A stretch of DNA of 64,000 nucleotides from Rufibacter sp. XAAS-G3-1 (GCF_013623775.1 NZ_JABFAM010000005.1:434001-498000), one strand, 5' to 3'. Shown: positions 51,574-61,401, numbered from the stretch's first letter. A program made the numbers and translations. Notes: generated by a model not told the origin, from the sequence alone.

Positions 51574-52941
51574 GTGAAAGTAAGATCCCTTAAACAAGAC
51601 AAATACAACGTGATCACGCTGGGTTGCTCCAAAAACCTGGTAGACTCTGAGGTGCTCATGGGCCAGTTGCAGGCCAACGACCGCCACGTGGTGCATGACT
51701 CAGAGAAAGACGACGCCAACATCATCATCGTGAATACCTGCGGCTTCATTGACAACGCCAAGCAGGAATCCATTGACACCATTCTGCGCTACGCCGATGC
51801 CAAAGAAGCGGGCGCGATTGATAAATTATACGTCACCGGTTGCCTTTCGCAGCGCTACAAAGACTCCCTGGAAGCCGAGATTCCGCAGGTAGATGCGTAT
51901 TTCGGAACCCTGGAACTGCCAGCTTTGCTGAAAACCCTGGAGGCCGATTACAAGCACGAACTCATCGGGGAACGCCTAATTACTACGCCCAAGCACTACG
52001 CCTACTTCAAAATCGCCGAAGGCTGCAACCGTCCCTGCTCATTCTGCGCCATTCCGCTCATGCGCGGCAAGCACGTAGACCGGCCTATGGATAGCTTAGT
52101 GGCAGAAGCTACCCGCTTGGCGAACATGGGCACTAAAGAATTGATTCTGATTGCCCAGGACTTGACCTACTACGGCCTGCAACACTACGGTGAGCGCAAA
52201 CTAGCTGAGCTATTGCAGCGCCTCTCAGACGTGAACGGCATTGAGTGGATCAGGATGCAATACGCTTACCCAAGCCAGTTCCCGATGGATGCGCTGGACG
52301 TAATGGTAGAACGCGAGAACATCTGCAAGTACCTGGACATGCCCTTGCAGCACATCTCAGACAACATGCTCAAAACCATGCGCCGCGGCATCTCCAAACG
52401 CCGTACGCTGGAGTTGGTAGACACCATCCGGCAGCGCGTGCCGGACATCGCCCTGCGGACTACGTTGATTGCCGGCCATCCCGGCGAGACGCAGCAGGAT
52501 TTTGAGGAAATGTACCGCTGGGTAGAAGACACCAGGTTTGACCGTCTGGGCATCTTCACCTACAGCCATGAGGAAAACACTCACTCGCACACGCTGGTAG
52601 ACAACGTGCCGGATGAAGTGAAACAGGAACGTGCCGATGCCATCATGGAGCTGCAACAGGGTATTTCCATGGAGATGAACGAGGAGAAAGTGGGCAATAC
52701 CTACAAAGTACTCTTCGATCGCAAAGAAAGCGGCTATTTCGTGGGCCGTACCCAGTACGATTCTCCCGAAGTAGACAACGAAGTGCTGGTGCCCGCTGAT
52801 TCCACCTACGTGCGCCTCGGCGATTTTGCCCACGTAAAAATCACTGATTCTTCTGACTTTGACCTGTATGGCGAGGTCGTTACCAATAACTACGCTCCAA
52901 CAGAGAAAGAAACCGCTGCGCATTTACCGTCTGTTTTGTAA
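51574..52941 (+). CDS. rimO: Ribosomal protein S12 methylthiotransferase RimO
   Basis: 455 residues, starting with GTG at 51574; MKVRSLKQDKYNVITLGCSK fits homologues and no ATG is available nearby upstream. The N-terminal cluster cysteines are in TLGCSKNLVDS, VNTCGFIDNAK and VTGCLSQRYK. The radical SAM motif is CNRPCSFCAIP, followed by a TRAM domain at the C-terminus (YKVLFDRKESGYFVGRTQYD). It adds a methylthio group to an Asp of ribosomal protein S12. A palindrome-like sequence overlaps its end. Confidence 0.95.
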   Translation: MKVRSLKQDKYNVITLGCSKNLVDSEVLMGQLQANDRHVVHDSEKDDANIIIVNTCGFIDNAKQESIDTILRYADAKEAGAIDKLYVTGCLSQRYKDSLEAEIPQVDAYFGTLELPALLKTLEADYKHELIGERLITTPKHYAYFKIAEGCNRPCSFCAIPLMRGKHVDRPMDSLVAEATRLANMGTKELILIAQDLTYYGLQHYGERKLAELLQRLSDVNGIEWIRMQYAYPSQFPMDALDVMVERENICKYLDMPLQHISDNMLKTMRRGISKRRTLELVDTIRQRVPDIALRTTLIAGHPGETQQDFEEMYRWVEDTRFDRLGIFTYSHEENTHSHTLVDNVPDEVKQERADAIMELQQGISMEMNEEKVGNTYKVLFDRKESGYFVGRTQYDSPEVDNEVLVPADSTYVRLGDFAHVKITDSSDFDLYGEVVTNNYAPTEKETAAHLPSVL

Positions 52942-52980
52942 GAAACGGCGCTAAAACGAAAGGGTAATATTGTTAGATTA

Positions 52981-53019
52981 GACCTCACAGGTTTTTGAAA
53001 CCTGTGAGGTCTTTTTGTT
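52981..53019 (+). terminator. Terminator of rimO
   Basis: GACCTCACAGGTTT pairs with AAACCTGTGAGGTC and is followed by TTTTTG. It belongs to the CCTCACAGG hairpin group and is 40 bp after rimO. Confidence 0.9.
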
Positions 53020-53386
53020 TTCTGAAATTTGGGGCAGTTGGCGCAGACACTCGTAGGATCTCCGGACGCTACGGGGCCTTTTGAGTTGGCGGTGTTACGG
53101 TTTGAGACAGCAATGCGTGTAATCGGCAGGTGTAAACATCCCCCTTCGCCCCCTTCAAAGGGGGAGTATCTGCTTTAGAAGGGTAAATACTAGAGGTAAA
53201 GTTCAGCCAATACTCTCTACAACTTTCCCCAGTTCCAGTCTTTCCCGAGCGCGCCTCGCTTTTGGCCCTGAATAGACACCAGCTAAGAGAGACAGGCAGT
53301 ACAGGCCGAAAGGGCAGTGCGAGAGGGGAAGACGGGGCCTCGCGGCCGTGAGCGCTTAGCGGAAGCTATGAAAAGAGCCGCACTTG

Positions 53387-53540
53387 CACCCACGCAGTAA
53401 GCGGTCAAGCCAAGGGAACAGCATATTCCGTGCACCTGCACCCACGCACCATGCGGACAAGCCAAGGGAACAGCAAACTGCATGCACAAACTAATATCCA
53501 AACAAAGCAGACAAGCAAGGGAACAGCATATTCCGTGCAA
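53387..53540. repeat. Tandem 52 bp units
   Basis: Unit 1 is 53387-53438 and unit 2 begins at 53439, both opening CACCCACGCA; a shorter third unit ends near 53540. All share CAAGCCAAGGGAACAGCA or a close form, and two have ATATTCCGTGCA. The opposite copy at 37.6 kb has only one unit. Confidence 0.75.
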
Positions 53541-53631
53541 ACTATCTGAACTACAGAAGAAGGTTTCCTATACAACACCATCCATAGCGGGCGTAGAAAC
53601 GTACTACGGATATTATTCTGAAAATAGAGTT

Positions 53632-53639
53632 TACCTTTG
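53632..53639 (+). promoter_or_regulatory. -7 promoter box for bshC
   Basis: TACCTTTG matches TAnnTTTG and is 36 bp before the bshC ATG, just outside the repeat element. Confidence 0.55.
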
Positions 53640-53675
53640 CACGGCAAGCAGGCTCAATGCCGCTGTACCCCAGAT

Positions 53676-55232
53676 ATGAAAGTTTCCTGTATTGACTATA
53701 GCGCCACCGGTGCCTTTTCTGCCCTTGTGCTGGACTATCTTCGGAAAGATGCCAGGCTTCAGCCGTTTTACGCCCATTTCCCGGAAATCAGCGCGTTTTC
53801 TACGCTAATCAAGGAGCGGAACTTTCCAGTGGAGCAGCGGCAGATTCTGGCGGAGGAACTGCACCGGCAGTACCAGGGCGTGGCGATGCCGGAGGCAGTG
53901 CAGGCTAATATTTCGGCTTTAGCCGAGGGGCAGACCTTCACCATTACTACCGGTCATCAGCTTAACCTCTTTACAGGGCCGCTTTACTTTATCTATAAGC
54001 TTGTCACGGCTATTAACACGGCCCGTGCACTGCAGAAAGCGTATCCAGACCAGAAGTTTGTGCCCGTGTACTGGATGGCCACCGAAGACCATGACTTTGC
54101 CGAGGTGAACCATTTCACGCTCTTCGGGAAGAAGTACGCCTGGGAGAGCGATGCCAAAGGGGCCGTGGGCCGATTCTCTACCGATGGGCTGAATGAACTG
54201 CTGGACGAGATGCCCGAAAGCTACCCGCTCTTTGAGCAAGCCTATACCGAGAGTACTACGCTGGCCGAGGCCATGCGCCACATTGTGAACGGCCTGTTTG
54301 GAGAATACGGCGTGGTCTGCGTAGACGGCGATACTCCAGCGTTGAAACGGGCGTTCAGCTCTGTCGCGCAGCGGGAATTGACCGAGCAGGTAGGGTTCTC
54401 TGCCGTGACCAAAACCAACGCGGCGCTGGAGAAGCATTACAAGCCGCAGGTAATGGTGCGGGAAATCAATCTCTTTTACTTAGATACTAACCTGCGCGAA
54501 CGCATTGTGCGGGAAGGCAGCCAGTACCAGGTTCTGAACACCGGTCTGGTTTTCACACAGGAACAGATTCTGCAACTGGCCCAAGACCAACCCGAGAGAT
54601 TCAGCCCCAACGTGGTGTTGCGGCCCTTGTACCAGGAGCTGGTGTTGCCTAATCTGGCCTACATTGGCGGCGGGGCCGAGGTGGCCTATTGGTTCCAGTT
54701 GAAAGGGCTGTTTGAGGTGTTTGGAGTGCCGTATCCGGCGGTGATGCTGCGCAACTCGGCCCTGTACATCACCAAAGCCAATGCCCAGCGTCTGGAGAAA
54801 CTGGGCTTTACGGTAACCGAGATGTTCAAAGAACTGCCAGACCTGAAGAAGCGCCTCGCCGAGCTGTTGAACCAGCAGGAAGTGAATCTGGAGCAACAGC
54901 GCACTGCGCTGGAAGCGGTTTTCCGGCAGGCAGAGGACATAGCCCGGGCCATTGATCCTACGTTAGTGAAAGCCGTGGGGGCCGAGGCGCAAAAAGCCCA
55001 GAACAGCCTGCAGATGCTGGAAAAGAAGCTGACCAAGGCCGTTGAAAACAAAAATGATACGGCTTACAACCAGTTGGCTAACCTAAAGGAAAAGCTTTTC
55101 CCCGCGGGGGTATTGCAGGAGCGCGTAGACAATCTGCTTACCTACCAAACCAACAATCCGGGCTTTATTCAGGAATTGGTAGACGCCTTTGAGCCGTTTG
55201 CCTATCGCTTCACCGTGCTTCAGGAGGAATAA
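53676..55232 (+). CDS. bshC: Bacillithiol synthase BshC (putative cysteine ligase)
   Basis: 518 residues from the ATG at 53676 (MKVSCIDYSATGAFSALVLD), the normal size. Signatures are TITTGHQLNLFTGPLYFIYK, FVPVYWMATEDHDFAEVNH, PNLAYIGGGAEVAYWFQLKG and a long coiled coil (about 380-480, rich in QQ, EE and AQKAQ) before the C-terminus. BshC performs the last step of bacillithiol synthesis, adding cysteine to glucosaminyl-malate. bshA and bshB are not in the window. It is 2 bp from the next gene. Confidence 0.95.
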   Translation: MKVSCIDYSATGAFSALVLDYLRKDARLQPFYAHFPEISAFSTLIKERNFPVEQRQILAEELHRQYQGVAMPEAVQANISALAEGQTFTITTGHQLNLFTGPLYFIYKLVTAINTARALQKAYPDQKFVPVYWMATEDHDFAEVNHFTLFGKKYAWESDAKGAVGRFSTDGLNELLDEMPESYPLFEQAYTESTTLAEAMRHIVNGLFGEYGVVCVDGDTPALKRAFSSVAQRELTEQVGFSAVTKTNAALEKHYKPQVMVREINLFYLDTNLRERIVREGSQYQVLNTGLVFTQEQILQLAQDQPERFSPNVVLRPLYQELVLPNLAYIGGGAEVAYWFQLKGLFEVFGVPYPAVMLRNSALYITKANAQRLEKLGFTVTEMFKELPDLKKRLAELLNQQEVNLEQQRTALEAVFRQAEDIARAIDPTLVKAVGAEAQKAQNSLQMLEKKLTKAVENKNDTAYNQLANLKEKLFPAGVLQERVDNLLTYQTNNPGFIQELVDAFEPFAYRFTVLQEE

Positions 55233-55234
55233 CC

Positions 55235-55804
55235 ATGGCCTTGAAAGCGGATCTCAGGAAGGAATATTCATGTAAACGGAAGCAGTACTCCGCTGAAGAG
55301 TTGGACGCCCGTAGCCAGAAGATTGCCGATCTTTTCGTTTCTGTCTACGCCCCCCAGGCAGGGCAGACCATCCATACTTTTCTGCCCATCCGCCAGCAAC
55401 AGGAGATCAACACCTGGCTTATCATCCGGCGGCTATGGCAGCAACAGGTGCAGGTGGCGGTACCGGTGGCTAACCCGCTGGACTTTTCCATGACCCATTT
55501 CCTGTTTACCCCAGATACTCCGCTACAAGAAACCAAATGGGGAATTCCTGAGCCGGTAAATGCCTTGCCCCTTCCCGAGTCTGAGATAGATATGGTTCTG
55601 GTTCCTTTGCTGGTGTTTGATTTGCAAGGCCACCGGGTGGGGTACGGCAAAGGCTTTTATGACCGTTTTCTGGCTCTTTTACCCAAAGCAAGCCAAAAAC
55701 TGGGCCTGTCCCTGGAGCCTCCCATTGAGGTGATTGATGATGTGCACGTCAATGACCTAACGTTGGATGCCGTTATTACCCCCTCCCAGGTTTTTAAGTT
55801 CTAG
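55235..55804 (+). CDS. 5-formyltetrahydrofolate cyclo-ligase
   Basis: 189 residues. LKADLRKEYSCKRKQYSAEE at the start, HTFLPIRQQQEINTW, then the diagnostic nucleotide-binding VGYGKGFYDRFLALLPKA. It converts 5-formyl-THF to 5,10-methenyl-THF with ATP in one-carbon metabolism. An AGGAGG site lies in the end of bshC, 7 bp before the ATG, so the two genes form an operon. Confidence 0.94.
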   Translation: MALKADLRKEYSCKRKQYSAEELDARSQKIADLFVSVYAPQAGQTIHTFLPIRQQQEINTWLIIRRLWQQQVQVAVPVANPLDFSMTHFLFTPDTPLQETKWGIPEPVNALPLPESEIDMVLVPLLVFDLQGHRVGYGKGFYDRFLALLPKASQKLGLSLEPPIEVIDDVHVNDLTLDAVITPSQVFKF

Positions 55805-56749
55805 CCGTTGCCGCAAGGCAGTTAGGCAAAATTGACTTATCCACTCCTTTCCGCTGAGCTTTTTGCCTGGATTTCAAAATCCAGGTCAAAAAAGATCATG
55901 CGGGCCATGGGGGTAAACCCGATGGTGATTGTCTCTCAAAGACGAATTGCTCCGCCTTTCCCGTAGCAGATGCTTTCAAGCCATTGCTTTTGCTGAGAAC
56001 GTCCTTCAAAGAGGTATAAGCTGGCAGGTGTACATGAGCGGCTTGCCCATGGTAACGCAACTTGCCCTCTACTGCTTCTTTTTTGCGAACTCCTGTGCCT
56101 TCACCGGCTCCCATCTGATTTCTAGTGTTTGATTCTGCCGGATTTTTCTGTCAATAAGATGTAAGGTCTCCCAGAGAGAAGGTCGTTTAGCTTTTCCTAA
56201 AAAGGACATGGCCCCGCAGCGTTTTTAAGGAACCTGTTTAGGGTTTTTCAGAAACCGGCATTTTAAAGTAATTTCTCTGGTGCAAGCGTTTGCCGGTACC
56301 GTCGTTTTTAGGCTACTTTTATGAAAACAGGTCAAAAACGAGAGGTTTAAGTAAGTAGACAGAAAGAAGTAGATATTTCCTTTTCCTTGTCATCCTGAAA
56401 GGAGCTTGGTGGCGAGCGGTAGTAGCGCCTAAACAAAGCTTCTCTAGTTCGCCCACAAGATCTTTCCAAGATGACAGAATGTATATTTTAATTTGTCCTG
56501 CTCCTTATCTGTACATGGCCGCAAGCATCCGCTCGGGTCGCCGTTTTCAGGGTATTTTTATGAAAATAGGCCAAAAACACTAGATAGTTTCAAGGAAGGC
56601 TTTAGTGCTCGGCAAAAAAAAAGAGTAATTTTTTGCGCCGTTTTTAGGAGATATTTAAAATTATGAATATAATCCGGTCTCAATCTCCCGCATACCAGAT
56701 ATATTTCCTATTGCTTTCATTATCTTACCCAACTAAACTGTAACAAAGC
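55805..56749. repeat. 945 bp intergenic region upstream of susC, with nested repeats
   Basis: No gene is supported. A hairpin TTTTTGCCTGGATTT / AAATCCAGGTCAAAAA lies at 55860-55893. From 56265 to 56578 the composite repeat seen at 30930 appears in two pieces, split by a separate inverted-repeat element (56389-56475). Palindromes are at 56303-56340 and 56543-56578. The last ~150 bp are AT-rich and presumably hold the susC promoter. Confidence 0.6.
56389..56475. mobile_element. Inserted inverted-repeat element (MITE-like)
   Basis: Ends GTCATCCTGAAAGGAGCTTG and, inverted, GTCATCTTGGAAAGATCTTG match imperfectly over about 26 bp, enclosing a short non-coding centre. It sits inside the composite repeat, interrupting a stretch that is continuous at 30930-31080. 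Confidence 0.6.
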
Positions 56750-59700
56750 ATGAAAAAAACATTACTCTTATTCCTGGTGCTACTTTCTTCGCTGAGCATG
56801 GCCTTTGCGCAGCAGCGGGAAATCACCGGCAAGGTAACTGCCTCAGATGACGGCACTGCCTTGCCGGGTGTTAGCGTGGTAGTCAAAGGCACCACCAACG
56901 GAACCTCTACCGATGCGAGCGGTAACTTCAGTATTCGCGTGGCAGACAATGCCGCCGTTCTGGTTCTGAGTTATTTGGGGTACGTTCCCAGAGAAGTGCC
57001 CGTGTTAAACCAATCCACTCTAAACCTTAGCCTCACCCCAGACAACCAGCAACTGGGGGAAGTAGTGGTGACCGCCCTCGGGATTTCCCGGGAGAAGCGG
57101 GCGCTGGGCTACGCCACCCAGGAAGTGAAAGCCGAGGACATCTCCCGCAGCCGCCAGCCCAACGTGCTCAATGCGTTGCAGGGGCAGGTAGCCGGGGCCC
57201 AGATCTCCAGTACCGGCGGTGCCCCCGGCCAGGGAACCAGCATCAGAATCAGGGGGGTGAACTCCATTGACGCGGGCAGGTCCAACGAGCCGCTGTTTGT
57301 GATAGATGGGGTCTTGATGGATAACTCTACCTCCACCTTCGGCGATGATGCTTCCCTGAGGGGCATGAGCAACCGCGCCGCCGACATCAACCCAGATGAT
57401 ATTGCCAGTATCAACATTCTGAAAGGTGGGGCCGCCACGGCTTTGTATGGCTTAAGAGGAGCCAACGGCGTGGTGGTCATCACTACCAAAAAAGGCCAGG
57501 AAGGCTCCTTTAGAGTGAATTTCACCAGTAGCTTTGGGGTGGAGAATGTGAACAAGTTCCCAGAAGTGCAGCGTACCTACACGCAAGGGTACATGGGGGT
57601 TTACGACCCCAACAGTTTCTGGCCGGCCTGGGGCCCAACCGTAGCCGAGGCGCGGGAAATTGACCCCACCCACCCAGAAGAACTCTATAATAACCTTGAA
57701 AACGGGTACCAAACCGGTAAGCAGTACAGAAACTCGCTTTCTTTCTCTGGTGGCACAGAAAAAGTAACCTTCCTTTCTTCCCTGTCTTACCTGGACCACG
57801 AAGGCGTATTGCCTTTCACCGACTACAAGAACTTCTCTGCCCGCCTGAACACCGAGGTGAAAATAAGTGAGAAGTTTAGGACGGGGGCCAATTTCAACTT
57901 CATCAACTCCGGCGGGTACCGCTACAACGCCGACTATTACGGCGAAAGCCTGGCCTATTTCACAGACCGTTGGGACGTTAAGGACTACCAGAATCCAGAC
58001 GGAACCCAAAAGTCACCCGGTGGTAATGACAACCCCCTTTACGGAGCCGCCACCAACCGCATGAAGGATAACGTGAACCGTTTCATTGGGGGCTTAACGT
58101 TTGGGTACTCTCCGTACCAGTGGCTGGACTTCAACTACAGAGTAGGCCTGGACACGTACACCGACAACAGATTGTCTACCGCCCCCGGTCTGCGCGGTAT
58201 ACCCGGCGAGAACAACTCTCCTAATGGGATTACTGGGCTTGAGGGGAGAGGGTATGTGGGTGAGTACAATACAAGTTTCAGGGCCATCAACTCCACCTTC
58301 GTGGCCACGCTCACGCACAACTTCGGCAGCGACCTGAAAGCTACCCTGCGCTTAGGCCATGACCTGTATGACAGAAGCATCAAACAAGTGGGGGTAATGG
58401 GGGCAGATCTTACCGTTTTTGATTGGTTTAACCTCGGAAACGCCAAAAAAGTGACCGCCAGCCAAAGCGAGTCAGACTATCGCCTGATGGGGATCTTTGG
58501 GGAAGCAACCCTTGATTACAAAGACTTTCTTTACCTCACCTTGACCGGAAGGAATGACGTGACCTCCTCCCTTAGAAGTCCCAACAACTCTTTCTTCTAT
58601 CCGTCGGTGAGTTTAGGGTACGTGTTCTCCGAGCAGTTTGAACTTCCTTCTTTCATTAAGTATGGTAAACTGCGGCTCTCCTACGCCAAAGTAGGGAAAG
58701 ATGCCTTGCCTTACTCCACTTCTACCGGGTACTCTGCTTACACCAGCCTTGCCTCTGGTTTAACCGGTTTCACTAGAGCCGCGGTGTTGGGAGACCCTAA
58801 CCTGAAGCCTGAATTCACGAACACCTATGAAGCAGGCCTGGAGATGAATTTCCTGAACAACCGCTTAGGGTTTGACTTAACCTATTACCATTCCCTCAGC
58901 GAAGACCAAATCATCAACATTGCCGTTTCCAACACTACCGGTTACACCAATGCCGCGGTGAACGCCGGCACTATGAAAAACAGGGGAATTGAGGTGGTTT
59001 TGAACGCCACCCCTATCCAGAAAGGCGACTTTAGATGGGACACCAAACTGATCTACTCTGCCAACAGAAATGAGGTAGTGAGCTTACGGGAGGGCCTTAC
59101 GGAGATTGCGATGGGTTCCCATTTCGGCTACCTGAACGCAGGGGTCACCATGAAAATAGTACCGGGGCAACCTTACGGTAACCTGTACGGCACCCATTAC
59201 CTGCGCTACTACGGCACTGATACCCCAGACCCCATGTTTACGGACACTTCCAGGCCAATGGTGATTGGAGCAAATGGTTTCCCGGTGCTTGCCCCTGCCA
59301 GAAGCCAGAAAATCCTGGGCAACACCCAGCCTGACTGGATTGGCGGTTTCACCAATACCTTCAGCTTCAAAGGCCTCAGTCTGTCGGCTGTGATTGACGC
59401 CCGCTATGGTCAGGAGAAATACAACCAGCTGGAGAACTTCTACTCCGCCTTCGGCAAGGCAGACTACACCGCCAACCGCAACGAGTTCCATGTGTTTGAG
59501 GGAGTGTTGGCAGACGGCACCCCTAACACCAAGCAAGTATGGTTAGGCCAAGGAAAGGGGCCAGATGGCGTAGATTATGGGGTTGGTTACTACCGTACTA
59601 TTCATAGAGCAGTCTCTGAAGAATTTGTGCAGGATGCCTCCTGGATAAGGTTGCGTACGCTTACCCTCAACTACAGCCTGCCTACTGCCTGGCTTCCGCA

Positions 59701-59881
59701 GAAGTTTATCAAAAATGCCTCTCTTTCCGCCACCGGCAACAACCTGTGGCTGTCAACGGATTATTATGGCTATGACCCCGAGACAAGCTCTTTTAGCAGC
59801 GGAAGCAACGTAGATGGTTTCTCGGGCTTTACCTATCCGGCTGTCAGAAGCTTCTTTTTCACCCTTAATGTAGGTTTCTAA
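56750..59881 (+). CDS. SusC/RagA family TonB-linked outer-membrane protein
   Basis: 1043 residues with a signal peptide (MKKTLLLFLVLLSSLSMAFA). A carboxypeptidase-regulatory-like domain (EITGKVTASDDGTALPGVSV) leads to the SusC plug, with the family's GEVVVTALGISREKRALGYA and NVLNALQGQVAGAQI stretches, and a large beta-barrel ending SFFFTLNVGF. SusC proteins import oligosaccharides or peptides with the lipoprotein SusD as lid. The susD gene starts 13 bp downstream. No sigma/anti-sigma or hybrid two-component regulator and no glycosidase is adjacent, so the substrate is open. Confidence 0.96.
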   Translation: MKKTLLLFLVLLSSLSMAFAQQREITGKVTASDDGTALPGVSVVVKGTTNGTSTDASGNFSIRVADNAAVLVLSYLGYVPREVPVLNQSTLNLSLTPDNQQLGEVVVTALGISREKRALGYATQEVKAEDISRSRQPNVLNALQGQVAGAQISSTGGAPGQGTSIRIRGVNSIDAGRSNEPLFVIDGVLMDNSTSTFGDDASLRGMSNRAADINPDDIASINILKGGAATALYGLRGANGVVVITTKKGQEGSFRVNFTSSFGVENVNKFPEVQRTYTQGYMGVYDPNSFWPAWGPTVAEAREIDPTHPEELYNNLENGYQTGKQYRNSLSFSGGTEKVTFLSSLSYLDHEGVLPFTDYKNFSARLNTEVKISEKFRTGANFNFINSGGYRYNADYYGESLAYFTDRWDVKDYQNPDGTQKSPGGNDNPLYGAATNRMKDNVNRFIGGLTFGYSPYQWLDFNYRVGLDTYTDNRLSTAPGLRGIPGENNSPNGITGLEGRGYVGEYNTSFRAINSTFVATLTHNFGSDLKATLRLGHDLYDRSIKQVGVMGADLTVFDWFNLGNAKKVTASQSESDYRLMGIFGEATLDYKDFLYLTLTGRNDVTSSLRSPNNSFFYPSVSLGYVFSEQFELPSFIKYGKLRLSYAKVGKDALPYSTSTGYSAYTSLASGLTGFTRAAVLGDPNLKPEFTNTYEAGLEMNFLNNRLGFDLTYYHSLSEDQIINIAVSNTTGYTNAAVNAGTMKNRGIEVVLNATPIQKGDFRWDTKLIYSANRNEVVSLREGLTEIAMGSHFGYLNAGVTMKIVPGQPYGNLYGTHYLRYYGTDTPDPMFTDTSRPMVIGANGFPVLAPARSQKILGNTQPDWIGGFTNTFSFKGLSLSAVIDARYGQEKYNQLENFYSAFGKADYTANRNEFHVFEGVLADGTPNTKQVWLGQGKGPDGVDYGVGYYRTIHRAVSEEFVQDASWIRLRTLTLNYSLPTAWLPQKFIKNASLSATGNNLWLSTDYYGYDPETSSFSSGSNVDGFSGFTYPAVRSFFFTLNVGF

Positions 59882-59893
59882 CCTTTAAAGTAT

Positions 59894-61312
59894 ATGAAAA
59901 AAGTCTATAGATATATTCTCCCCTTTGTAGTGATAGGGGGCCTGGGGCTACAGAGCTGTGATGACTACTTTGACCTGAATGAAAACCCCAATCAGGTGTC
60001 CAATCCGTCGCTGGCTTCCTTGCTTTCCACCGCTACCCACAAATCTGGGGCTACCAACTACAGCGTAGCCAGCATCACCTCTTATTTTGCCCAACACCTG
60101 GCCAACCCGTCTCCCTCCGGGGCCACCGATACCTACGAGATAGCTAACTACTCCGGCACCTGGAATTCGCTTTACCTGGCCATGGCCGATATTTACGACC
60201 TGCGGAAAAAAGCGGTAGAATTGGGCAACAGTGAGTACCTGGGCGTGGCCAATGTATTGATGGCCTACAACCTGGCCATGGTCACTGATTTATTTGGCGA
60301 TGCCCCTTACTCAGAGGCGTTCAACTTGAGCTCGCTTGCGCCTAAATATGACAGCCAGGAGCAACTGTACGCAGAAACCCTTACCTTGCTCAACGAGGCC
60401 ATCACAGAACTGGCCAAAGCTGACGCGCCCGTTAAGCTAGATGCCGCCAGTGACTTGATCTATGCCGGCAACCGGGCCAAGTGGCTTAAACTGGCGTATG
60501 CCCTCAAGGCGCGGCAGTTAAACAAAGTAAGCAAAACCGCCTCGTACGCACCCGCACAGGTATTAACGGCCGTAGAAAATTCTTTCACCAGCAACGCCGA
60601 TGATGCAGGGATGAATTCTTTCTTCAGCCGCAACTTTTGGGCGGGAGTGGCTTTGTCCAATTCAAACAACTTGTTGGGCGGGTGGCTGTCAGAACAACTG
60701 GTTGACCACTTGAACGGCACCACCTATGGGTTCGTAGACCCGCGGCTTTCCAAGATCGCCTCGGCTACGGTCACCAACACCTATATAGGCACTATCAACG
60801 GTGCTGGGAACCGAGGCACTGCCAGCACCACGTTGAAAGATGAAAGTTACATTTCCCTGACTTCCCCTTTCACCAGCGACACCTCGCCCATCTTTTTGGT
60901 GACCTACGCCGAGCTGAAATTCGTGGAGGCCGAGGCTGCTTTCCGGGCCAATGACAAAGCCCGGGCGTATACCGCCTACCTAGCGGGCATCAGTGCCAGC
61001 ATGGACAAGCTTGGGGTCTCAGCCACCGACAAAGCCGCCTACCTGGCCAACCCGGCCGTGGGCGTAGGGGCCGCTAACCTTACCCTGGAGCTCATCTTCA
61101 AGGAGAAATACGTGACCACCTACCTCAATCCGGAAGCCTGGAACGATGCCCGCCGGTTTGACTACCAGTACAAGAACTTCACGCTGCCGGCCAATGCCGC
61201 CCTTACCACTTTCATTAGACGGGTATCCTACCCAACCGATGAAATCAGCCGGAACGGAGCCAACGTGCCAGCCGTAGGTTCATTAGCTGACAGATTGTGG
61301 TGGGATAAATAA
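59894..61312 (+). CDS. SusD/RagB family nutrient-binding lipoprotein
   Basis: 472 residues with a lipoprotein signal (YILPFVVIGGLGLQSC). FDLNENPNQVSNPSLASLLS near the N-terminus and TPR-like helices (YLAMADIYDLRKKAVELGNS, VLMAYNLAMVTDLFGDAPYS) mark a SusD-like-2 protein. The C-terminus LTLELIFKEKYVTTYLNPEA WNDAR-type region is conserved in the group. It pairs with the upstream SusC and ends before a terminator. Ligand unknown. Confidence 0.94.
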   Translation: MKKVYRYILPFVVIGGLGLQSCDDYFDLNENPNQVSNPSLASLLSTATHKSGATNYSVASITSYFAQHLANPSPSGATDTYEIANYSGTWNSLYLAMADIYDLRKKAVELGNSEYLGVANVLMAYNLAMVTDLFGDAPYSEAFNLSSLAPKYDSQEQLYAETLTLLNEAITELAKADAPVKLDAASDLIYAGNRAKWLKLAYALKARQLNKVSKTASYAPAQVLTAVENSFTSNADDAGMNSFFSRNFWAGVALSNSNNLLGGWLSEQLVDHLNGTTYGFVDPRLSKIASATVTNTYIGTINGAGNRGTASTTLKDESYISLTSPFTSDTSPIFLVTYAELKFVEAEAAFRANDKARAYTAYLAGISASMDKLGVSATDKAAYLANPAVGVGAANLTLELIFKEKYVTTYLNPEAWNDARRFDYQYKNFTLPANAALTTFIRRVSYPTDEISRNGANVPAVGSLADRLWWDK

Positions 61313-61331
61313 GCTGTTTCCATCAATTATA

Positions 61332-61369
61332 AACAGAAGGGGCCGGTACACTACCGGCCTCTTCTGTTT
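61332..61369 (+). terminator. Terminator of susCD
   Basis: AACAGAAGGGGCCGGT pairs with ACCGGCCTCTTCTGTT around ACACT, followed by TT. It is 20 bp after susD. Confidence 0.85.
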
Positions 61370-61401
61370 TCATGCCGTCTTAAGAAAAACGGCATGAAAA
61401 C
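61366..61401 (-). terminator. Family palindrome after the SRPBCC gene
   Basis: GTTTTCATGCCG pairs exactly with CGGCATGAAAAC around TCTTAAGAAAAA. It lies 8 bp beyond the stop of the leftward gene. The arm sequence ATGCCG/CGGCAT is unlike other copies but keeps the GTTTT...AAAAC ends. Confidence 0.7.

Larger units (their letters stand above)
52942..53675. repeat. 734 bp intergenic region with dispersed element copy 2 and tandem units
   Basis: After the rimO terminator a GGCGCAGACACTCGTAGGATC unit appears near 53040. From about 53220 to 53540 the element shared with 37575-37800 runs in the opposite direction. Frames within it look like translated repeats and are not called. The bshC promoter box follows at 53632. 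Confidence 0.65.

Noticed and set aside
53387-53540. Possible CRISPR array
   Set aside because: Only three units, unequal, directly abutting and without spacers of even length; no cas genes nearby. They are simple tandem repeats.
53283-53679. Open frames with repeated CSL/ACLLCL-like peptides
   Set aside because: They are translations of the 52 bp tandem units; no start signal or conserved protein is seen.
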